This document shows positions 8,376 through 13,002 of a stretch of DNA of 13,002 nucleotides, one piece after another (position 1 is the first letter of the stretch; the number at the start of each line of letters is the position of its first letter). The position numbers were made by a program, and so were the translations under genes. Location of the stretch: assembly GCA_002470695.1 (NCBI GenBank), contig DKNM01000050.1, positions 1 to 13,002 of the forward strand, in the 5' to 3' direction. Source of the DNA: Candidatus Neomicrothrix sp. UBA7388. GTDB lineage: Bacteria; Actinomycetota; Acidimicrobiia; Acidimicrobiales; Poriferisodalaceae. The notes beneath the pieces are model-generated. The model did not search any database. It was not told the origin of the DNA and saw only the letters and a list, made by a program, of their open reading frames with translations.

Positions 8376-9618
8376 CGCTGTCGTCCCTGCGGGGCACCAA
8401 GGTTGGATTAACTTTTTGAAGTACGACGTCGCTGTCGATGATGCACCGAGCTATATCGTCGCGACCAGGCACTTCGTACATTACGCCGAGAAGAACCTCT
8501 TCGAGAATTGCGCGAAGGCCGCGGGCTCCGGTGTTGCGCAGCAGTGCTTGATCCACCACGGCGCTTATGGCCTCATCGGTGAACTCTAGATCTACTCCGT
8601 CTAATTCGAACATCCGTTGATATTGCTTGATGAGTGCGTTTCTAGGTTCGCGGAGAATGCTTGTAAGCGCTGAGTGGTCGAGTTCGTCAACGACACCTAC
8701 AACCGGAAGTCGACCGATGAATTCGGGTATTAGCCCGTACTTTTGGAGATCTTCCGGCAGTACTTCTGGCAAAAGATCGAGATTGCCTCGCTCATTTGTT
8801 GATTTTACATCTGCACCAAATCCGACTGCTCGCTGGCCTACCCGGTCGGCTATGACTCGCTCGAGACCGTCAAATGCGCCGCCGCATATGAACAAGACGT
8901 TGCTTGTGTCTATCTGCAGAAATTCCTGATGGGGGTGCTTTCTGCCGCCTTGGGGAGGGACAGAAGCCTGTGTTCCTTCCAAGATTTTTAGTAGCGCCTG
9001 TTGAACTCCTTCGCCTGATACGTCGCGTGTAATCGAGGGGTTTTCCGCCTTGCGCGCAACCTTGTCTATTTCGTCAATGTAGATGATGCCGGTTTCTGCG
9101 CGTTTCACGTCGTAATCCGCCGCCTGAATTAGCTTGAGGAGAATATTTTCGACATCCTCTCCCACGTAACCGGCCTCTGTAAGAGCTGTTGCGTCAGCTA
9201 TGGCGAAGGGCACATTCAGCATGCGCGCTAGCGTTTGGGCCATCATCGTTTTGCCGCATCCGGTGGGGCCGATAAGCATGATGTTCGATTTAGCGATTTC
9301 TACATCAGATTCGAGGCTTTGGCCGAACTGGATTCTCTTGTAATGGTTATATACGGCGACGGACAGAATCTTTTTGGTTCGCTCCTGGCCAATGATGTAT
9401 TCATTCAAGAAGTCGAAGATTTCTGACGGCTTAGGGACTTCCTCGAAACTGACCTCTGAGTTATCGGCGAGCTCTTCTTCAATGATTTCGTTACATAGGT
9501 CTATGCATTCATCGCAAATGTAGACCCCAGGGCCCGCTATTAGCTTTTTGACTTGTTTCTGAGATTTTCCGCAGAATGAGCATTTCAGCAGCTCTCCGCC
9601 TTCTCCGAATTTCGCCAC
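8353..9618 (-). CDS. clpX: ATP-dependent Clp protease ATP-binding subunit ClpX
   Basis: ClpX is the AAA+ hexameric unfoldase that recognises tagged proteins and feeds them into ClpP. The 421-residue product has the N-terminal zinc domain with Cys13, Cys16, Cys35 and Cys38. It has Walker A GPTGCGKT (117-124), the pore loop GYVGED (150-155), Walker B IIYIDE (178-183), the RKH loop (226-228), and the ClpP-docking tripeptide as VGF (265-267), a conservative form of the usual IGF. Length and domain order are standard, so it should be functional. The start is GTG at 9618 with a GAGGT about 9 nt upstream. It lies 171 nt after clpP, so it may have its own promoter, and it overlaps folC at its end. 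Confidence 0.97.
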   Translation of the reverse strand: MAKFGEGGELLKCSFCGKSQKQVKKLIAGPGVYICDECIDLCNEIIEEELADNSEVSFEEVPKPSEIFDFLNEYIIGQERTKKILSVAVYNHYKRIQFGQSLESDVEIAKSNIMLIGPTGCGKTMMAQTLARMLNVPFAIADATALTEAGYVGEDVENILLKLIQAADYDVKRAETGIIYIDEIDKVARKAENPSITRDVSGEGVQQALLKILEGTQASVPPQGGRKHPHQEFLQIDTSNVLFICGGAFDGLERVIADRVGQRAVGFGADVKSTNERGNLDLLPEVLPEDLQKYGLIPEFIGRLPVVGVVDELDHSALTSILREPRNALIKQYQRMFELDGVDLEFTDEAISAVVDQALLRNTGARGLRAILEEVLLGVMYEVPGRDDIARCIIDSDVVLQKVNPTLVPRRDDSGGERQAS

Positions 9619-9789
9619 GTTGCGTTTACCTCGTTCTGGTCACCTAGCCATTTGGCCGATGGCTGTCTGCTCAGGATGGCACAATCACGTCGGAACGTAG
9701 TGCCGTTAGGGCCTAATTCCTAAACAGGCTTAACTTACCTCGGTTGTATCAGAGGGTACCGATTAGCGGACTATCTGAACAGTGCAATG
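9619..9789 (-). other. clpP-clpX intergenic region with a small hairpin
   Basis: This 171-nt gap is the longest in the window. A 6-bp perfect stem, AGCCAT and ATGGCT around a 7-nt loop, lies at 9646-9664, 27 nt before the clpX start. No T-run follows it on the minus strand, so it is not an obvious terminator. A weaker, bulged inverted repeat (GCCT / AGGC with flanking TTA / TAA) lies at about 9708-9735. A possible but weak promoter is TTGCAC with TAATCG 16 nt later, close to the clpP end. No small gene is seen. Confidence 0.4.
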
Positions 9790-10422
9790 TTAAGCAGCTC
9801 GAATTGGTCCGTCTTCGACGACATCGCGACTGTCGATGACTTCATCGATAATGCCGTATTCTTTGGCCGCTGCGGCGTCCATGATGAAATCTCTGTCGGT
9901 GTCGGTGTGAATTCTTTCCAGATCTTGCCCAGTGTGGCGAGCGAGGATGCCTTCAAGCAGGTCGCGCATCCGGTCGATCTCTTTGGCGGCCAGTTCTATG
10001 TCAGTTGCTTGTCCCATCGCTTGGCCATATGGCTGATGCAGGAGAACTCTTGCGTGAGGAAGCGCCATGCGCTTACCCGGACTTCCCGCTGCCAGCAACA
10101 CGGCTGCCGCGGAAGCCGCCTGACCCAAACATATTGTAGTTATGTCATTTCGTATGTATTGACTGGTGTCATAGATAGCGAAGAGCGCATTGATGTCTCC
10201 GCCAGGAGAGTTGATATAGATATTGATATCCCGATCGGGGTTCTCAGACTCAAGATGGATCATCTGGGCGCATACGAGATTGGCGATGGTGTCGTCAATC
10301 GGGGTCCCGAGGAAAATGATATTTTCTTTCAACAAACGGGAGTAGAGATCATAAGCTCTTTCGCCCCGGTTGGTCTGTTCGACGACTGTCGGAACTAGAT
10401 AATTTTGTGGGTCGATACTCAC
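9790..10422 (-). CDS. clpP: ATP-dependent Clp protease proteolytic subunit (ClpP2-type)
   Basis: ClpP is the serine peptidase that forms the degradation chamber of ClpXP. The 210-residue product carries the catalytic triad Ser104 (in [14 protein letters not shown]), His129 (in [11 protein letters not shown]) and Asp178 (in DTDRDFIM); the spacings of 25 and 49 residues match characterised ClpP. The sequence around the serine ([19 protein letters not shown]) and the N-terminus ([11 protein letters not shown]) resemble actinobacterial ClpP2 rather than ClpP1. The loop after SPGG reads [11 protein letters not shown] instead of the more common SVTAGMAIYDT. The start is GTG, whose last base side touches the tig stop (1-nt overlap), with AAAGGA about 9 nt upstream. 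Translation is probably coupled to tig. No second clpP lies next to it in the window. Confidence 0.96.
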   Translation of the reverse strand: MSIDPQNYLVPTVVEQTNRGERAYDLYSRLLKENIIFLGTPIDDTIANLVCAQMIHLESENPDRDINIYINSPGGDINALFAIYDTSQYIRNDITTICLGQAASAAAVLLAAGSPGKRMALPHARVLLHQPYGQAMGQATDIELAAKEIDRMRDLLEGILARHTGQDLERIHTDTDRDFIMDAAAAKEYGIIDEVIDSRDVVEDGPIRAA

Positions 10423-11912
10423 TATTCCTGGTCCTTTTCTGGGTCTTCTTCGTGACTTTCCTCTGCGTTGTCAACCGTATCGGCATCGGAGTCTTCTTCT
10501 GAATCAGATTCTGCGAGATCGGGTAGCTCGAGGTCTTTCCGATCTATGGGATCACCATTTTCGTCGACTAATTGAACTTCAGACGCTAGCCATTCGAGTG
10601 CTTTCCGCTTCCCTATTTCTGCCTTGACTGGTCCTAGGCCATCGCCTTGATCTTCGATCTGTTGACGAAGTTCATTTGGCGATGTTTGGAATTGCTCGGC
10701 CATCCGTTCGAGTTCTTCGTCGAGATCGTCTTCGTCAACTTCAATCGCTTCATTGGTTGCGACGTACCGGAGCGCTAGGTCGACCTTCGCTGATCTTTCT
10801 GCGGCGTCGCGTAGCTCTTCGGTGAATGTTTCGGGATCTTGGCCGGTCATCTGCATCCAGGTTTCAAGGTTCATTCCCTGTCCTTGAAGCCGCATTGCAA
10901 GCTGTTGAAGCTGTTCAGACATTTCTCCGTTGACCATCGAATCTGGAATCGAGTCTTCCACCAGCTCCGCTAGAGCGGTCGCCGTGTTTTCTCTCATGGC
11001 AGCGTTTGCCTGAAATATGCGCATCATCTTCATTCTTTGTGAAGTTTCTGATCGCAGGTTTTCGACGGAATCATGTTCGGTGTTTTCTTCGACCCACTCG
11101 TCGGTTAGTTCGGGAAGTACTTCTTCTTTAACTGCGTGTACTTTGATCGCAAAATCAATTGAAACATCTTCTTGAACGGGGTGGCCTGCGGTGAAGCTGA
11201 GTTCGTCTCCGGCGCTGGCTCCCTCAAGTTCGTTATCTACTTCTTCGACGATACCTCCGCTTCCGACTGCGTAGAGATAGTCGTCAGCGGTGAGACCAGG
11301 CAAAGGTTCCCCGTCGACAGTTCCTTGAATGTCGATAGACACTTGATCTCCAGATGAGGCTGGTCGCTCCACGTCGACGAGTTCGGCTGATTGGCGGCGC
11401 TGCGCGTCGATTTGTTCCTGGACTTCCTCATCACTTGGTACCGGACTGGGAATTTCTACTTCTAAGTCTCCGTAGCCGCTGAGGGAAACTGTTGGCCTCG
11501 TTTCTACGACTGCCTCGAAGCAGATTTGCCCACTTTGCTCACCGGCAGTGAGCGATAGTTCCGGGGCAGCGATCACGTCTATCGACTCGGCTCGCACTGC
11601 ATCTGCGTAATAGCCAGGTATTGCATCCTCTAGGGCCTGAGCTCTTGCGTATTCTCCGCCGATGTGGGATTCGAGAACTGGACGAGGGACTTTACCCTTA
11701 CGAAATCCTGGTATTCGGACTTCTTGGGCTATCTTGCGAAACGCTTGATCGATGGCCTCATCGAATGTTTCTTCGTCTACTTCGACGGTCAGTTTGACTT
11801 TAGGGCCGAAGGTACGTTCTTTTTGTTCGTCAGATCCCGCCGAGGAGTCATCGTCCTGCGAGACGGTGTCATCTAGTTCGGTGGGGTCAACTTCAGTAAC
11901 AGTGGTCTTCAC
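10422..11912 (-). CDS. tig: Trigger factor
   Basis: Trigger factor is the ribosome-bound chaperone that receives nascent chains at the tunnel exit. With the GTG start used here the product has 496 residues. The ribosome-docking signature GFRKGKVP is at 69-76. The FKBP-like domain is at about 190-260 ([20 protein letters not shown]) but lacks the usual IPGFE stretch, reading [11 protein letters not shown], so prolyl isomerase activity is doubtful. The C-terminal chaperone domain covers about 265-465 and is followed by a very acidic tail. An acidic stretch of about 27 residues ([20 protein letters not shown]) separates the family-like start MKTTVTEV from KVKLTVEV. The GTG at 11912 gives this usual start; a TTG at 11921 would add three residues. 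Neither has a clear Shine-Dalgarno sequence. The gene overlaps clpP by 1 nt. Confidence 0.94.
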   Translation of the reverse strand: MKTTVTEVDPTELDDTVSQDDDSSAGSDEQKERTFGPKVKLTVEVDEETFDEAIDQAFRKIAQEVRIPGFRKGKVPRPVLESHIGGEYARAQALEDAIPGYYADAVRAESIDVIAAPELSLTAGEQSGQICFEAVVETRPTVSLSGYGDLEVEIPSPVPSDEEVQEQIDAQRRQSAELVDVERPASSGDQVSIDIQGTVDGEPLPGLTADDYLYAVGSGGIVEEVDNELEGASAGDELSFTAGHPVQEDVSIDFAIKVHAVKEEVLPELTDEWVEENTEHDSVENLRSETSQRMKMMRIFQANAAMRENTATALAELVEDSIPDSMVNGEMSEQLQQLAMRLQGQGMNLETWMQMTGQDPETFTEELRDAAERSAKVDLALRYVATNEAIEVDEDDLDEELERMAEQFQTSPNELRQQIEDQGDGLGPVKAEIGKRKALEWLASEVQLVDENGDPIDRKDLELPDLAESDSEEDSDADTVDNAEESHEEDPEKDQE

Positions 11913-11921
11913 AAGAGACAA

Positions 11922-11927
11922 ATACTA
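11922..11927 (-). promoter_or_regulatory. Candidate -10 element for tig
   Basis: The minus strand reads TAGTAT, fitting the TANNNT form common in actinobacteria, and ends 9 nt before the GTG of tig. With no Shine-Dalgarno sequence before tig, this would give a very short leader or a nearly leaderless transcript. No well-spaced -35 hexamer is seen (TTGAAC is 9 nt away and TTGATT 24 nt away). Confidence 0.35.
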
Positions 11928-11929
11928 TC

Positions 11930-11950
11930 GGGGTCAGTTCAACTGTCCCC
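11930..11950 (-). promoter_or_regulatory. 21-nt dyad upstream of tig, possible operator or hairpin
   Basis: The arms GGGGACAGTT and AACTGACCCC flank one central base, with nine of ten positions complementary (only an A opposite an A fails). As DNA this is an operator-like palindrome ending 2 nt before the candidate -10 element. As RNA it could form a hairpin with a GGGG/CCCC base. It does not match the CIRCE sequence. The right arm's GGGG also pairs with the CCCC of the neighbouring stem at 11947-11961. Confidence 0.45.
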
Positions 11951-11961
11951 TAATCAAGGGG
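11947..11961 (-). promoter_or_regulatory. Short GC-rich stem-loop between tRNA-Gly and tig
   Basis: On the minus strand CCCCT, a TGATT loop and AGGGG form a perfect 5-bp stem 6 nt after the tRNA CCA end. No T-run follows, so it is a poor intrinsic terminator. Its AGGGG arm is shared with the dyad at 11930-11950, so the two structures cannot form together. Confidence 0.4.
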
Positions 11962-11967
11962 CTTGAG

Positions 11968-12042
11968 TGGAGCGGGCGACGAGAATCGAACTCGCATCAT
12001 CAGCTTGGAAGGCTGGGGTTCTAGCCATTGAACTACGCCCGC
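11968..12042 (-). tRNA. tRNA-Gly(TCC)
   Basis: The minus strand starts GCGGGCG and ends CGCCCGC-T-CCA, giving a perfect 7-bp acceptor stem, discriminator T and an encoded CCA. The D arm is GTTC/GAAC. The anticodon loop is CTTCCAA with anticodon TCC, reading GGA and GGG. The T arm is GCGAG-TTCGATT-CTCGT with one G-T pair. The anticodon stem has four good pairs and a C-A mismatch at the outer 27-43 position, where homologs I know have T-A. It lies 33 nt after the DmdA-like gene and 55 nt before tig on the same strand. Confidence 0.95.
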
Positions 12043-12053
12043 GAACATCTTTA

Positions 12054-12073
12054 GGCTAGCGGGCGAGCAAGCC
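12054..12073 (-). terminator. Weak stem-loop after the DmdA-like gene
   Basis: Just 2 nt after the TAG of the upstream gene, the minus strand can pair GGCT with AGCC and GC with GC, with one T-T mismatch and a 6-nt loop (TCGCCC). The sequence that follows is TAAAGATGTT, not a proper T-run, so it is at most a weak terminator or an mRNA 3' end stabiliser. Confidence 0.3.
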
Positions 12074-12075
12074 GA

Positions 12076-13002
12076 CTACAGGTCAAATGGCAAGTCCGAC
12101 ACAACTGCTGATCGCCAGCCGTCCTTAGTTTCAACTCTAACTTTGGTTCCGGGGAGGTTATTGGGAACTTCAATAATTCCAAGTCCTAAGTTTCTTTGGA
12201 ACTTGTGGGAGTAACAAATGATGCGTGTCTCTCCTGCATATGTCCCGTTGGGATTTTGGAGTCCCACCGGAGCTGGGTTGGCTTCAAGGGGCTCGCCGTC
12301 AATAAGAAGGCCTTTGAGTTCTCGTGTCGGACCTTCAACTCTTTTTGCTATCAGCGCTTCTTTGCCTATGAAGTCGTGTTCGACTCCTAGGTCTACGTAT
12401 TGGCCGATGGCGGACTGGAAGGGATCGCACTCCGGGTCAGCGTCAGAGCCCCATGAAAAAAGAAAGTTTTCCATCCTTTCGACGTTGTTCGGTCCACCAG
12501 GTCGTATTCCCAGATCTTTGCCGGCGTTCCATATCAGGTCCCAAAGATCTGCGCCTTTGTCGCTGTCCTCTAAGAAGAGTTCGAAGCCGCCTTGCTTACT
12601 CCACCCCGAACGGCATATCACTAGTGGGATTCCTTGATGGGTGATCCGTCGAAAGTGGAAGAATTTGAGTTCTTCTGTCCAGTCGCCAAAGACTTGAGCG
12701 ATTAGGGCTGGAGCCTTGGGTCCCTGCACAGCCAGCGGGCTCACGTCTGGATCAGTTATCTCAACGTCGTAATCTCCTTCTCCTGCTATCGCTCTGGCCC
12801 ACAACAAAATGTCGGAGTCCGCTATTGAGAGCCAGATTGTCTCTTCATCGACCCTAAGGACTACTGGATCGTTAATTAGACGTCCTTCGTGGTCGCAGAG
12901 CGGTGCATATTTAGCTACGCCGATTTTGAGTTGCGATAGGTCACGAGCACTCATGTAGCGGCATAGCTTCAGCGCATCGGGTCCGTGTATTTGCACTTGA
13001 CG
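12076..13002 (-). CDS. dmdA: DMSP demethylase-like protein (GcvT/DmdA family), C-terminal part, runs off right edge
   Basis: The frame is open from the window edge to a TAG at 12076-12078, giving 308 residues; about 60 N-terminal residues should be missing compared with the usual length near 370. It belongs to the tetrahydrofolate-dependent aminomethyltransferase fold. Visible stretches are RQVQIHGPDALKL (1-13), LINDPVVLRV (42-51), SIADSDILLWAR (59-70), DVSPLAVQGPK (86-96), RSGWSKQGGFELFLE (131-145) and SDLPFDL at the end. The SGWSKQGGFE and INDPVVLR stretches resemble marine DmdA rather than glycine-cleavage GcvT. DmdA demethylates dimethylsulfoniopropionate to methylmercaptopropionate and passes the methyl group to tetrahydrofolate. 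The substrate is inferred: relatives with other methyl donors exist. The internal GTG at 12996 is not the start, since the family pattern continues upstream of it. Confidence 0.78.
   Translation of the reverse strand, partial: RQVQIHGPDALKLCRYMSARDLSQLKIGVAKYAPLCDHEGRLINDPVVLRVDEETIWLSIADSDILLWARAIAGEGDYDVEITDPDVSPLAVQGPKAPALIAQVFGDWTEELKFFHFRRITHQGIPLVICRSGWSKQGGFELFLEDSDKGADLWDLIWNAGKDLGIRPGGPNNVERMENFLFSWGSDADPECDPFQSAIGQYVDLGVEHDFIGKEALIAKRVEGPTRELKGLLIDGEPLEANPAPVGLQNPNGTYAGETRIICYSHKFQRNLGLGIIEVPNNLPGTKVRVETKDGWRSAVVSDLPFDL

Noticed and set aside
9787..10398. Long open frame (203 codons) on the plus strand opposite clpP
   Set aside because: It is the antisense shadow of a clear clpP with an intact triad; the predicted protein resembles nothing I know.
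11913..11921. TTG at 11921 as the start of tig
   Set aside because: It touches the candidate -10 element and has no ribosome binding site; the GTG three codons later gives the common family start MKTTVTE.
11930..11961. Intrinsic terminator between tRNA-Gly and tig
   Set aside because: The stems are GC-rich but no T-run follows on the minus strand.
12994..12996. GTG as the start of the DmdA-like gene
   Set aside because: The family pattern RQVQIHGPDA continues upstream to the window edge, so this codon is internal.
1..13002. CRISPR array, mobile element, prophage or defence system
   Set aside because: No repeated spacer pattern, transposase, integrase or terminal inverted repeats were seen; all genes are co-directional housekeeping genes with continuous frames.

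Overview
The window is a run of core housekeeping genes, all on the minus strand, so transcription goes from right to left. Gene order, a ClpP2-type ClpP and the MreBCD-PBP2-RodA block point to an actinobacterium. The mixture of mre genes, a DmdA-like protein and roughly balanced base composition (judged by eye) best fits a marine or aquatic Acidimicrobiia-like lineage. This taxonomic call is inference from family resemblance; no search was run.

In transcription order: (1) the C-terminal 308 residues of a DMSP demethylase-like (GcvT/DmdA family) protein run in from the right edge. (2) A tRNA-Gly(TCC) follows, with its CCA encoded. (3) A proteostasis block holds trigger factor (tig), clpP and clpX. 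Nascent-chain folding is thus encoded with the ClpXP protease; tig and clpP overlap by 1 nt, and clpX lies 171 nt beyond clpP. (4) folC (folate polyglutamylation) overlaps the end of clpX, and ndk (nucleoside diphosphate kinase) lies 38 nt after it. (5) A cell-elongation block holds mreB, mreC, mreD, mrdA (PBP2) and rodA. The last four genes overlap end to end, which suggests translational coupling of the elongasome. (6) At the left edge is the first 213 residues of a B12-binding-type radical SAM protein resembling the TIGR03960 group, a common neighbour of rodA in actinobacteria.

There is no intergenic stretch above 300 bases. The largest gaps are clpP-clpX (171 nt), mreB-ndk (90 nt) and rodA to the radical SAM gene (62 nt). 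No CRISPR array, insertion sequence, integrase, toxin-antitoxin pair or defence system is visible. I do not see a previously undescribed multi-gene system.

The points most worth a second look are small. A strong dyad and two mutually exclusive hairpins lie just upstream of tig. An acidic insertion interrupts the trigger factor N-terminus. PBP2 ends in a calcium-loop-like tail. Only a ClpP2-type clpP is present at this locus. The ndk start should be moved to a GTG with a strong Shine-Dalgarno sequence.
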